Assembly (NCBI GenBank): GCA_033558025.1
Contig: JAUCEF010000017.1
Span: 4,278,001-4,342,000, forward strand
Origin: Phytophthora sp. 'mugwort'
Taxonomy: Eukaryota > Oomycota > Peronosporomycetes > Peronosporales > Peronosporaceae
Length of the DNA stretch: 64,000 nt
Direction: 5' to 3'
Both the position numbers and the translations under genes were made by a program. Numbering within the stretch: position 1 is the stretch's first letter; each line of letters starts with the position of its first letter. Shown here one piece after another: positions 12,299 through 23,026 of the stretch. The notes under the pieces were generated by a model. It was not told the origin of the DNA. It saw only the letters and a program-made list of their open reading frames with translations, and ran no database searches.

Positions 12299-12524
12299 TT
12301 ACTCGTCGTCCTCCGTCTTGCGGGGCTGCATGGCGAGCTTCAGAGCCTGCAATTAGGGCCACATGAACGCAAGTTAGTGATACACACTCCAATACAACGC
12401 AAGGCAGCGGACGCACCTCAGCTCCTTCCCGTCGTGCGTTCCAGTCGGCGATGGGGCCCGTGATAATCTGCATGGTAGCCACGACGATGCCGCCGGTGAG
12501 CAAATAGCGAGCGATTCCGTTCAT
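12299..12524 (-). CDS. 51-residue single-pass membrane protein, unknown function
   Basis: Two exons, 12524..12417 and 12346..12299, are joined across a 70-nt intron (donor GTGCGT, acceptor GCAG, phase 0) and give 51 residues. Residues about 7-25 are hydrophobic (YLLTGGIVVATMQIITG) and could form one membrane helix; the C-terminal half is charged and ends in KTEDDE. Size, a short N-terminus and a single helix recall small accessory subunits of mitochondrial inner-membrane complexes, but I do not recognise the family. Clean splicing in frame, ATG start and position between two conserved genes argue that it is real. It is too small to stand out in automatic ORF calls. Confidence 0.6.
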
Positions 12525-12840
12525 GCTTGGATGCTTGACTTCTGAGGCTGCGGAGCACCCAGTGGAAGCACCACGGGGTAGGGGAGCTGATACCGGTATT
12601 GACGATATTACCAATATGCAAATTTACTACAACAAAGTAACCCCTTTTAGTTTTGTGCGCCACCCGATAGCGGTAAATAATTTGCTCGGAGTGGAACAAT
12701 CTGAACTCGAGTTTTGAGAGTGAGTCGTGTGGTGATTCTCGCACTCTAGACTACTACGTGCATTTGACAGCGCCAATGCGAGAGCGTGAGCTTTTAAGTT
12801 TATCGAGGCCACCTCTTTGTTGTTCATCGGCTCATCCGCT

Positions 12841-13143
12841 ATGAAGTTGTTTAGCTTCGACGGTCAGAAGAACGGCAAAGAACTCGGTGATCCCCTTGGC
12901 GATTGGGTCAGCCATGAACCCCGTGGGTCAGCGGACGGACGGGTCTCTCATCCGGACGCTGCAATCAAAAATTCGGTTAACGTTTGCGGACGAAAACTGT
13001 CTTCAAACCTGCATCCGCTTCAGATGATGTACCATTTGTTTTCGCATTCGAAAACGAGTGGTACTACGGAACCGGTAAACCTTACCATAAAGAGCTCATG
13101 CAAACTTGACTGTCTCCAGCGCGGAGGGCAACTCGGCGACTAG
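12841..13143 (+). CDS. Doubtful 100-residue ORF
   Basis: An ATG-initiated frame of about 100 codons lies between the 51-residue gene and the 3' end of the TMEM222-like gene. It begins MKLFSFDGQKNGKELGDPLG and has no recognisable domain, membrane segment or convincing signal peptide. It runs towards the 3' end of the TMEM222-like gene. It may be a gene remnant or chance; I list it only because the stretch is otherwise empty. Confidence 0.2.
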   Translation: MKLFSFDGQKNGKELGDPLGDWVSHEPRGSADGRVSHPDAAIKNSVNVCGRKLSSNLHPLQMMYHLFSHSKTSGTTEPVNLTIKSSCKLDCLQRGGQLGD

Positions 13144-13344
13144 CACTCCTACTGTCAATTCATCTTTCAATTTGAGTACTCCAGTATCAGCACCTGCCCC
13201 TTCCTCCATCCAGTCAGTCTTTGGTGTCGACGTCTGGGTGGTCGCTGTAACGATCCTAAGTTTTCGCCTAATTGATGTGAACATTTCTCATTACCATTTT
13301 TACGAGCCCCGATTCCTGGCAAAGCATTCTCCAGAAATCCTGGG

Positions 13345-14026
13345 TTACATCACGTAATAAGAGGTAGCAACAAGCGCAACAAGTGCGAAAGGCAGCCACG
13401 TCTTGAGGAACCCGTGAATGTCAACGTATTTTCCGTTTATGAACATCCAGAAGCACAGAAGCACCATATTCCAAGTGCTGCGTCCGCTGAATGGGAACTT
13501 CGTGAGGCACTCTGCTACATACGAGTGACAGTTGTCGAAACTTTAATCCGTGAACAAACCCAAAAAATGGTCATCATCACGAAAAACAGGACTAAAGAAA
13601 ATACGTTTTGAAGAACGTACCAGAAGTTGTATGTGTGCGTGCCGTAAATGGCCGAACCCTTGGCCACCGCTTCGTCCCAGCGGATGACTTGGTCCTGGGC
13701 AACGTCCAGTTGAATGTATCGCGTCGGGATGCCGAATAAGAAGTTGTCACGGCCGATCGTGTTCGTGCCCGCAAAGTCATGGATGATGCTACATAATAAA
13801 ATTTGACAACATTATTGTCCTTTGTCACAAATATATATATCTGCAAAACAGCCAACAGGAAGGACGTGCCTTACCCTTTCGAGTCGGCTATACCAAGGTG
13901 GCCGATGAAAGGCAGCACCCACGTGATGACAGGGAGCGGCGACCACACGACGCAGAAAGGGAAGCGGTCGGCGCTCCGGTCGACCATAGCAGAGCGCGAG
14001 CCGCCCAGTGAAGAACTGTTTGCCAT
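13345..14026 (-). CDS. TMEM222/RTE1-like (DUF778) membrane protein
   Basis: Three exons, 14026..13875, 13788..13621 and 13540..13345, give 171 residues. The first acceptor is TAG; the second is an unusual AAAG, chosen because it restores the conserved YNFCFDNCHSYVA segment. Family signatures are FPFCVVWSPLPVITWVLPFI followed by GHLGI, then HDFAG, the Cys-rich DNCHSYVA block, TWNMVLLC and GKYVDIHGFLKTWLPF. The protein has an early hydrophobic hairpin and C-terminal membrane segments. TMEM222 proteins of animals and RTE1 of plants (ER/Golgi, regulator of ethylene receptor ETR1) belong to this family; the molecular role in oomycetes is not known. Length is close to that of animal members. Confidence 0.82.
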
Positions 14027-14281
14027 ACTGCTCAAATGAAAAGGGAGAAACCGAAGTGGCAAATCACCGACCTGACCTGACTTTGTAATTTTCGAGGGGA
14101 GAAATAACTTGGACATTATTTTTAGCAATGTCGGACAGTGCGCCTTTGTGACGGAGCACACGACAATATGCACAGGAAGTGTGACTTTCCGGAGAGTATA
14201 CAACTCTCAGCGAACGGCAGTTCACTAGTCTCTGGCCTGTGAGACGGTTACCAAAATTAGACAGAATTATGACTGAATAGA

Positions 14282-14336
14282 TTTATAGGTGACCCCTTAT
14301 AATGCGTCTACATACTAACTATTAGTCACCTATAAA
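14282..14336. repeat. Short fold-back with 12-bp inverted arms
   Basis: TTTATAGGTGAC at 14282-14293 is the exact reverse complement of GTCACCTATAAA at 14325-14336, separated by 31 bp. It sits just outside the first gypsy-derived sequence and may be part of an LTR or a tiny MITE-like element. Confidence 0.45.
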
Positions 14337-14489
14337 GTTCCCTAGATGTTATCCTATTGAGTGGCTCTGAAAAAAGGTCTTTGTACCATATCTGTGGTAC
14401 CTATCCATGACGTCATTACAGCTGACGTCACAGTGATATTTAGCTACATCACTTAGTGTACTTGGGTACACCTGCTCGAAGAGTGACTT

Positions 14490-14530
14490 GGCACTCTTCA
14501 TGTAACCCTGTTACATCCTCCCCCACTTAG
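14490..14530. repeat. LTR edge with G-rich tract
   Basis: The minus strand reads GTGGGGGAGGA immediately followed by TGTAACAGGGTTACATG, which looks like a polypurine tract meeting the TG start of a retrotransposon LTR. On the plus strand the same sequence ends in TGTTACA just before the gag-like ORF, so it could instead be the end of a 5' LTR. Orientation is not resolved. Confidence 0.45.
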
Positions 14531-14616
14531 GTTCGGTTTACCGACCATCCAGGGCGAGTGAAAGGAAATCGCCGCCTTTCACTTTCCAAGTCGAAATTAC
14601 ATCGACTTCGCTGCGG

Positions 14617-16596
14617 TTGGTTTCCGCAGCCGGCTCATTTCCTTTTGAGCCGAGCACTTCCGCGTGCTCTTCTTCGTCTTCCACGTTAGCCTTAAGCATG
14701 ACCAAGACCGGTCTGGCAGCGGTGCGAAAAAAAGCGTCTGTCAAGCCTGTTTCTTCCAAGCAGCAGGCTAAGAGCTCTATGCCGTCCGGCAAAGGCCGCT
14801 AAGGGATCCACCAAGGTGGCATCCAAGGTGACCCCTAAGGCACCTGAACCGCCTGAGGAGGACCCTGAGCTCCTCATGGACTATGAGGAGGACTCGGACA
14901 AGTCTCCCATGTCCAGGGGCGATAACGAAATCCCTTTCGTCAAGGGGTCTGACGGCGACCCGAGTCAGTCGGACTCGATTGGGTCCCGTGTCCCGCTGTC
15001 TAGCCATAACGGCGACGATGGCGACGCGCCGAAGACGCCCGGTCGTCAGGGGAGCCCGCGCTCACCCAAGGAGGACGAAGAGAAACCTCGTTCTCCGGTC
15101 AAGACTTGACGCTCGCTGAGGCAACTGCCCGCGTCAAGGCTGCTAAGGCTGCAGCAGACTCGGAAGTCAGCCGTAAGCGGCGGCTGCTTCCAGTTCTCCG
15201 ATCCGTGAAGGGTATGAAACCCTCACGCTCACGAACAAGGGCCTCTTCAGTTCTTCTTCCGACGAGAAAGGAAAGGACCAATTCGCCCGAGAGATCTCCA
15301 ACGATTTCGATGGGTAGCAGTCGGAGTACCCGGCTGCTCGTCATAAGGGAGCGCGGGTCCCGGCGATTCGGTCGCCTGTAAAGTACTCTTTACCTGTTCG
15401 TGGGGGACCGCCTTACGCTCATGGGTACTTCCCTCCTGAGGAGTCCCACGGAGCCGACGCCTACATGAGTCAGCTCCAGCCGCCTCGCGTGCTTCTTGGC
15501 GGGCGCTCTTCTCGGGGCGCTTATGAGCGCCACCTGGTGGCCAAGCAGCCTCTGTTCCAAAACGTGGGCGTCGCTCAGTGCGTGCTCCTGGCACCGCACA
15601 ACATCCCCCTCAAGGAGTTCACGAGCCGGCGAAAGAAGCCAGAGCTCCGGTCGGGACTGTGACCTGTGTGGGGCCATCCGGCCGTGATGCTCCCACACTG
15701 CGACTGTTTCCAAGAGGCCGAGGCCGTCTTTTGGAAGTGGGCAGCTACGCGCTGCTCACAAGGACAATTCGAGGTTCTGCGGCAGGATCTCACCCTGGAG
15801 GCCATCCTTGACCTCCGAGATCTGCGTATTGAGTTTGTCCATGTGGTAGGCAAACGGCAGCTCTCTCGATAAGAAGCATTCCGCTTCTAGCGCTCATGAT
15901 GAGCCCGGGTATGGTCTTGGCTCTACGAACTACTTACGAAGCCGCCGCCGATTCTGTTCCCTGATCGCGACAGCCTTCGGGCAATCAGCCTGGAGCCGTT
16001 CGTACGGCTCCAGGAGCACTCAGCTTCCGATTACCCCCCCCCCTCCACTTCACGCGGAGCTGGCGCTTTCCGTGAACGCGCCGGTCCTGGATCACACGCT
16101 CCACGGGGCAGTGGATCTCCCCATTACGGTCGAGGAGAGGCGGTGATGCCCTCGAACGAGTACGAGTACGAGGCGCCGCCCCTCCGGTCCAGCTCAGGAC
16201 CTGGTGTGCCGCCTTCGGCTCCTCGGGTTGTTGAAGACACCGCTCTTCGTCATCGAGTCCTTGCGCTTGAGATTGCGCTTGGAGTTAGTGAGGGCGGGGC
16301 TGCTGCCGCCCAGGCCGGGAGCGCTGGGGGCCTTGGGCCGATTCGTGACGACCGTGAATCGTCTAGCCGATGAGTTGTCGGCCCTTGAGGGACGGGTCGA
16401 CCGTCGTACGAATGACGTGGACGAGATCTTCCAACGTCTGGATGCCTTTTGGGCGTCCATGGACCGAGTCCAGTGGGAGTTGTGTCTCGCTCGGGACCTC
16501 CTGCGGCCTGTGCCCCAGGCGGGAGCGCCTCCTGCGTTCTCCCAGCCGTATCACTATGGCTTATACTCGGCGTATACAGCCGGGGTTCCTTCGTAA
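14617..16596 (+). pseudogene. Ty3/gypsy-type gag remnant
   Basis: Several plus-strand frames in succession read as one decayed gag polyprotein. The N-terminus is Lys/Ser/Pro rich (MTKTGLAAVRKKASVKP), followed by an acidic Pro/Ser-rich part, a central part with QPLFQNVGVAQCVLLAPHN, then VFWKWAATRC, and a C-terminal helical segment with RHRVLALEIALGV and LADELSALEGRVDRR that could form a coiled coil. At least one in-frame stop (near 14,801) and several frameshifts break it. Gag packages retrotransposon RNA into particles. No reverse transcriptase follows on this strand; instead the sequence runs straight into integrase on the opposite strand at about 16,640. Confidence 0.55.
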
Positions 16597-16649
16597 GGAG
16601 CCCTTTCCGCGGCCCCGCAAGGGACCTAGGCTTCTGGCTCTAAGCGCGC

Positions 16650-17390
16650 TCAGAGAGAAGAGACGCAGTCGCTTTGTAGAGCTGGGGCCTGTGAGCCCTG
16701 CGGATCATGGTACCGCTTCAGACGGCCCACGTAGAACGTCGGGTGGGTCTTCATCGACCTAGGCAGGTCAATGGTATATGCCGCATGCCTGGCCAGGACC
16801 GCGAAGGGTCCAATGAAGCGGTGCTTCAGCTTGTTACTCCCAACGAAACTTACCGTGGCGAGTGGCAAGTTCCTAGTGTCTAATAGGACTAAATCCTCAA
16901 CATTAAACACGTTTCAGTTTCCTCTTTCATTCTAGTCAGAGTACTCCTTTTGTTTGTCCTGTGCCGCTGCCATGACATCATGGACACGGCTGCTTACGTT
17001 CCGTCTGGTGTCTATAAAAGACTCCACTTGTTTCCGCATGAAAACCGGTCTCATGTCCGAGACCTGGGAGGAAAGCGCTTTCCGAGCCTCTCCCCCACTT
17101 AGAACTGAGGAGGGGGTGCTGCCTCGCAAAGTGAGCGGCACCCGTGGATGGCGTAAGCTATTCAGATAGAACGGGTATACCCGGTCGATGCGTGAAACCG
17201 CACTGTTGGGTGCAAGCTCAACTACTGGCAGGCATTCTGACCAAGTGCGAGGAGCCTCCGCACAGACACTGCGTATAGTGTTCTCAAGCATTCGGTTGAC
17301 ACGCTCCGTCTGAGGATGATCGGCAGTGGTGGCACAGCCGTCGACTGATGGCACAGATCCAGCAAAAGTTCGCATCAATTGCGGTACCTG
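16650..17390 (-). pseudogene. Ty3/gypsy integrase C-terminal fragment
   Basis: Two minus-strand frames carry the end of a gypsy integrase. The first (17378..16932) has TADHPQTERVNRMLENTIRS, the hallmark around the last catalytic region (the Glu has drifted), then WSECLPVVELAPNSAVS. The second (16910..16650) has VEDLVLLDTRNLP, KLKHRFIGPFAVLAR and HPTFYVGRLKRYH, the usual C-terminal barrel region. A frame change and loss of the reverse transcriptase and the N-terminal integrase make it non-functional. It points in the opposite direction to the adjacent gag remnant. Confidence 0.8.
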
Positions 17391-18707
17391 TAGGTGCTAT
17401 CAGCCTGGACGAAAACACGGTGCGCACAAAAGCTTGGTCGGCGGCGAAGACGTTCATGCCGAGATAAGTATGGTGTCCGATTTTATGCAGTGGTTGGATG
17501 GGAGAGCTTATACGCATTTTCGGTGTGGGACAACGGATCTGGCAACCGCATGAGGGCCACGGCGGCTGAGCGGTATGTGAATGTATTCCCAGCCCTCCGC
17601 ACAGGGCTCTTTAGAACGCTGGAGCGAGACGATATCCCAATGAAGAGGAAAGATGCTAGCTCACCTCTGGAATGCAATGTGTGGAAGACCTTTGCTGCTC
17701 CTAATAGCCGTCTGTTACTGGTGTGCGATAACTTTTATACTCGTTGCACCTTGGTCAAGGCGCTGCTGGCCTTCACGGATGGTGAAATGCGGATGTTCGG
17801 TACTGTGCGAATCTCTCTTCAAGGCAAGTGGAATGCCAAGGCGCTGGAAGTGGCCAAAGGACGAATTGACATCGCGGAGCGGGGCACATAGGAGCTAGTC
17901 GCAGCCGTCGACGTGCCGATAGGCTGGGAAAGCTACAGGAAGCTAATAAGCGAGCGCAGAAGAAGCTAACAGGGCACTTGCGAACAGCATACATAGCGTC
18001 AATGACGATCGCAGCAACGGCAGGCTGCATTTTTTTTTCCGTGATAAGTTAAAGTCGTCTTCTATACCAACGATTTAGCAGGCACGCCGTCTCAACGCAT
18101 GCTTCGTGGAGACTTTCCCGAAGCTGTTTGGCTGTGCCATGGGCTCGCGCCGCTTCGGCGATGGACTGGAGATCAAGTAATGCACCAGAAAACGTTTTAG
18201 GTGCCCGCAGTAATTGTTGCCTACAACCTGTTCATGAATGGCGTTGACACAGTTGATCAGCTGAGAAGCACAAATCCGATCCGGCGGAAAGAAAAGCGGT
18301 TATCAATTAGCAATCTGACCTGGTCTCTTGATCTTGCGCTAATCAACGCATTCGCGCTGTTCAAAAAGGTGGCTGAGCCGCAAGCACAGCGAGTGACCTT
18401 GCGCAAGTTCAAGCGGCGAGTGGCAGACAACTTGACCGCCGTGCAGCGAGCCCGGCTGGACAAGGAACGCCATCGCGAGTCAGTTCCCGGCAAGCAAATT
18501 GCAGAAGTCGTCGGCACGGACAACAGCCTCCACGCGACAACGCCGAACTCAAAGCAGTTCTCTGCCGGCACCCTCACGTGTTATCTGTGCACGCTACGTG
18601 GGTTCGCCAAGAAGGCTCGCTTTGGCTGCACCGGCTGCCATAGAGGATTTCACATTGCATGCTTAGCGTGTTTCACTATCGCGACGCGGTCGCACACACA
18701 AGGCTGA
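17391..18707 (+). pseudogene. piggyBac-type transposase (DDE_Tnp_1_7), decayed
   Basis: The transposase reads from SLDENTVRTKAWS (first catalytic Asp region, about 17,410) through a frameshift near 17,463 into DKYGVRFYAVVGW and VWDNGSGN. It continues to LLVCDNFYTRCTLVKAL (second catalytic Asp), a disrupted stretch with FYTNDLAGTPS at 17,890-18,200, then YNLFMNGVDTVDQLRS (third Asp region). The C-terminal Cys-rich finger CYLCTLRGFAKKARFGCTGC with a following His/Cys is intact. The N-terminal third is missing because the element is joined directly to the gypsy integrase. Stops and frameshifts make it inactive. I did not find the TTAA-flanked ends. Confidence 0.78.
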
Positions 18708-18722
18708 AGAAAAACAAAACCA

Positions 18723-19040
18723 TCACATATCAAGATCAGCTTCAGCTACCAGATGAGCAGTGTAACGGCAAATAGATCGTACCTGACTGTATATGTTGAG
18801 GCGTACAATCTTCTTCTCCATGCACAGCGGGAGACCACTCCGCTTTGTCTTGCAGAGCGAGCCGTGTTTCTTGTAGTAGTAGATCTGAGCAAGGGCCAGC
18901 TTCATGTGGCCTGGTGAGCGCCACCTACCGCACGACGTGAGCATCCGCAGCCTGCTGTCGGTGATGTCCTCGCCGTACCGGTCCCATTCGCACGGCGCGT
19001 CGCCGCAGTAGCTACAAGTCCGCGGGGGGCCTCCGGTCAT
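18723..19040 (-). CDS. Cys-rich hypothetical protein convergent with piggyBac transposase
   Basis: A 105-residue ATG-initiated ORF begins with a compact CSYCGDAPCEW motif followed by DRYGEDI, and has further Cys residues (SCGRW, GSLCKTKR, PLCMEKK), suggesting a small metal-binding protein. The stop lies 16 bp from the end of the piggyBac remnant, tail to tail. I do not recognise a named family. It may be an accessory ORF of the transposon or a dispersed oomycete gene; copy number in the genome would tell. Confidence 0.4.
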   Translation of the reverse strand: MTGGPPRTCSYCGDAPCEWDRYGEDITDSRLRMLTSCGRWRSPGHMKLALAQIYYYKKHGSLCKTKRSGLPLCMEKKIVRLNIYSQVRSICRYTAHLVAEADLDM

Positions 19041-19439
19041 CGCTCTAATTCGAAATTCAAGTATGAAGCAGTACCGTAAGCGGCTCGAGTGCGAATATGA
19101 GGTGCACGTTGATAGATGTCGGTCATCTATAGGCTGATTTTTTGTCCTTGGCGCAAACTCGTTGGTCGTCTTAGGGGGCCGCGGCGGACCTCTACCAAAT
19201 CTCCGGTAGTGAAAGGGTTACTCCGGACAAAGGAAGCAGAACCCCAAACCCTTCCTCCCGATTCAGATGCAGGGGCATCACCGCACTGTTCGTCAACTGT
19301 CCGCCGCTTTTTAGAGTAGGAGCCATTATAGCTATATTACGGTTAAGAGGCATAGTAGTGGTAATTTACCACTGGTAAACAGAGGAAAACCGTAAACACT
19401 GGAAAGTACGGAGATAGGACCAGCGTAGTCTGGGGCAGG
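19041..19439. other. Gene-free spacer next to copia LTR
   Basis: No coding potential is seen. The sequence GTGGTAATTTACCAC near 19,362 is a short palindrome. The left boundary of the copia element probably lies here but I could not place it. Confidence 0.4.
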
Positions 19440-19852
19440 ATGCTCTTTCTCTCTATGCTTGCTGAGCTGCAAAATCGGAAGTGAAAGAGAGAGCTCCTGC
19501 GCCAAGCCACACCGTTCCGCAATATATATTCAGTAGTTCATACTCAAATTGATGTAAAGAACTTGTCTTTGTGTTCAGCCGCGCAGCACCATTTTGATTG
19601 CTCTCCTCCAGCAATGTCGCTTGGTATACAGTCTTTGGTATCCGCTCTCTTGCCGTGCATACAGGCGCGCGGGGGGATCCGCGTGACCTTATCACAGGAT
19701 CGTAAACTGGATGGGGAGAGGCAGCCTGGGTTCCGGCACTGGTGTCGGCCTTGACGCTGGTGTCCGCTCGCTAACCGCTGTTCTTTGCTGTCTAAGGTGC
19801 TGGGTTCCAGTACGGATCATAACGCGATCTAACATTCCCCTTTTCCCGGTGT
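19440..19852 (-). repeat. Probable copia 3' LTR and polypurine tract
   Basis: On the minus strand the sequence GGGAAAAGGGGAA is followed directly by TGTTAGATCGCG at 19834. A purine tract adjoining a TG dinucleotide is what separates the body of a Ty1/copia element from its 3' LTR, and the reverse transcriptase/RNase H remnant lies upstream on the same strand. The far end of the LTR is uncertain (about 19,440). No matching 5' LTR was found. Confidence 0.5.
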
Positions 19853-20302
19853 CGAGGGGCCAAAATGTCGCGATCATTCCACACATGACTGCTAGAACTC
19901 CGTGTAGGCAAAGGCATCGTAACCAAACAGGTAAACGGTTCACATAGCCGTAGCACCCACACTTCCTGCCTTGCCCTTTTCGATCTTCGCAGATGAAGTC
20001 AACTCAGTAGCAGTCCATGCTGTGGCGCAGCCACACAAGACTTGTATTTTGCATGTGCGTCGTTGTCGTCGCCTAGTTGCGGCATACAACCGCTGTAGTT
20101 GATGCATGTGTCGCGTTTGTAGTATTCGAGGATGCTATCTTGTTGTCCTGGTTCATGATTGGTAGCACTTTCATTGACTTGAAAATGCGAGTGAATTCCG
20201 CCGCTCCATGTGCCTTTGTCATGATATAGGCCACCATATTCGGTGCACATGTGTTGTGTAGTCAGGCGATTCAGTTCCACATTGCGGCGCACCATATGCC
20301 GT
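19853..20302 (-). other. Copia 3' body without readable coding
   Basis: This stretch lies between the RNase H remnant and the polypurine tract of the copia element. Its frames are heavily interrupted; it is probably the degraded end of pol plus untranslated sequence. Confidence 0.35.
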
Positions 20303-22281
20303 TTATTGCCAATGGGCTTCGATTTGTGTGCCTGATTTGACAGTCAAAGCGAAAGCACCCTGCTTGTCACCAAGCAGGAATGGCACGGGATGCTTCCATC
20401 GTAGTTTTCTTTGCATAGGCCAGCAAGTCGTAGCAGATCCTTCGCTGCCGTCGACACGGCAATGTACTCGGCTTCGCACGTGCTCAGCGCATTGATCGCT
20501 TGCTGCATATGATACGACGTTGCCATCAAGTATAGTCATGATACTCCAACGGTCCACTGGATCATCGGCGAAATCCGCATCAGAATAAGCAGCAATGTAT
20601 ACACCAGCGCATGACCGCGTTCATCACCAGACCGTACTCAGACATAGCTTTCAGGTAGCGCAGCACCCTCTTAGCTTCAACATAGTGTGTGTGGTCGAAA
20701 TCAGCTAGGTACTTGCCAAATGCCGCATGACATCGTGCAATGTCGGATTTCGAGACGCTTACGAGATAATTTAGGGCTTCCACTAGTTCTCGTAAAGCAA
20801 GTAGTTGGCACTATTGCTTTCGAAATTGCTGTTGCTTCAGGTGTAGCACATCCGTTGCAATTTTCCATGTGCAAGCGCTTCAAAACTTCCAGCACGTACT
20901 GCCGCTGACAGTAGATGATCTGTTGACGCGGCCGGTCGATCAAATATTTCACTCCAAAAAGGTATTTAAATGTGTATGTCGCCGATTGCAGCGTAGCTGC
21001 AATCTGGGTGCACAGGTCATGGGGCCCCATTTCTAGTAGGTCGTCCACATCAGCAGCAACTTAACTTCATATTGGTCTTTAGAATGTAGAGGCATAGTCC
21101 AAGTCCGTTCTCGTAAACCCCACTCCGGCAGGCTTCGTATGAAGCGTGCGATTCAAAAATGTATGGCGCCTGTTTCAAGCCGTACAACCTCTACAACAAT
21201 CTGCAAATGAAACCCTGTCCGTCCAATTGGAAGCCGGGCGGCTGCTCCCCTGAAAGCGAGTTCTTCCAAATCTCCATAGAGAAATGGCAGTCTTCACGTC
21301 AAATGGTAGTACTTCCCAGCTTCTCTGCATAGCATAGTAGATAACCGCACGGATAATCTCGAACCAGACCACAGCCGCATACGTTGTAATTGATCCCAGC
21401 TGCTGCTTGAATCCATGTTTCACAACCCGGGCTTTGAATCGCTTGATTCTTCCTCGCTCGTCACGCTTGACCATCGACAGGTAATGACCTTTATATTTTT
21501 CGTGACAAAATTTTCCAAGTCTTATGGTCCTCCACTGATTGAAGCTCCGCTAGTATGGCCGCTCGCCAGTGGGGTCAGCTTACATCATGATCTTGGTTGT
21601 ACGTAGACGGAATCTATATATCCATGGTAGCTGGTACGTCGCCTACCACATAATTCATCAGCCGAACACTTGCTCGTTGAGTCCGCCTTATGCGCTTCAG
21701 GCAGGTCTCAACAGGTGAACTGTTTGTCTCCTTCTCCACCTCTGCTTTCTTTCGCGCGCGGTACTTCCATCGTTTATTCATGGATTTAAGCAACGCAGGT
21801 AATGCATTAACATGATTTACGGCAGCTACAGCGATACCGTGCTTCCAGTAGTCGGATGTGAGTCGGTCTCTTGCATACTCCCACTGGGTGTCGATGAAAT
21901 CGTTGAAGGGGTGTCAGCACTTGACTCCACTCCAAGCAGCTCCCTGAGTTTACAGTACTCGTAGCATCACACTCTGGTAGGTATTTTCCCTTGACCCGAG
22001 CCAATGGAACAGTATCAGGTAGTTGATGGTCACCGTCAAGGAAAACATTATCCAGTAACTGCTGTTCGTAAGTTCTATCCTCAAACGCGGAAGCGTACAT
22101 TGCTTCTCTGCGCAGTTACCACCTGAGACGTCGGCAAGTCGGTGAACTTGTAGCCAGGTGTCGTAGCACAGTAACCTTCGGTACATGATGTTCTGGCTGG
22201 CAATGGGTACAATGGAGCGATCATATCAAAATAGATACCGCGATCTAGGCACATACCGAGATTTTTCGAAGACTGACTCAT
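20303..22281 (-). pseudogene. Ty1/copia pol polyprotein remnant
   Basis: Reading down the minus strand there is a reverse-transcriptase entry segment (GRIKRFKARVVKHGFKQQLG, 21474..21175), then the C-terminal RT/connection region (TFKYLFGVKYLIDRP and YVLEVLKRLHMENC, 21048..20701), then ALNYLVSVSKSDIA with AKRVLRYLKAMSEYG (20783..20580), and finally the RNase H signature INALSTCEAEYIAVSTAAKD near 20,470. This order is diagnostic of copia pol. Frames change repeatedly and stops occur, so it is dead. The stretch 21,500-22,281 is probably more degraded pol/integrase sequence, with no clear motif. Confidence 0.8.
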
Positions 22282-22992
22282 AAATCAGATGATGCGCAAG
22301 CAATATAGACAGGGGAGGGAACAGGATTTTAGGGATTTGTACTTTGGCTGAATCCATCCGGAGATTTGCCTTCTAACGCATAAGTGAAGTTCTTCATTCC
22401 AGGCGGAAATACATTGGTCCGCCCCGACGACAAGAAAACCACTTAAGTCCATTGAAGATCGGCGTAGACACCTGGATCGCTTGGCCAGGCTGCGATCATA
22501 ACACCGCATCAAAACAGAACCGTCAAGAGGGGACGGCAATCAACGAAAAGGATTTCAACACCCCCAATCCCCCCCTGTGATCAAATGCACACAAGACCCG
22601 ATTGCAACCAACCGAAAGCATATCCGTGAGGTTATCACCCCGTCGATCCCAGTACCGCCAATTCGGTCCCTGGTCGCGGCCAGATACATATTTGCGGGAC
22701 ACCAGAAGAGCGTAACCCGCCCCAGCGACGGGTACACAAGGTGGCAACTTCAGCGACCACGACCGATCGGAGTATTCCCTCCGTTATTCGGCAGCCTGGG
22801 CAACCATTGGTGAATCTGGTCGTTGTCAGCAATTTCACGATCATCAGCGCTCCACCACATTGAAAAAAAAAATTGCGTCGCGAATGATAGAGGTCCTGGT
22901 GCATACCCCGGTAATCGCCACCATGGACGACCTGGGACAACGGGTAGACTGCAACGTATGGTAGCGCGTAAACATTTAATCGTACACGTAAA

Positions 22993-23026
22993 TCAATACT
23001 ATAGTATTAGTATACTATAGTATTGA
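22993..23026. repeat. Perfect 15-bp inverted repeat, 4-nt loop
   Basis: TCAATACTATAGTAT at 22993-23007 is the exact reverse complement of ATACTATAGTATTGA at 23012-23026. The arms themselves contain the palindrome ACTATAGT, so the unit can fold in more than one way. Confidence 0.75.
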
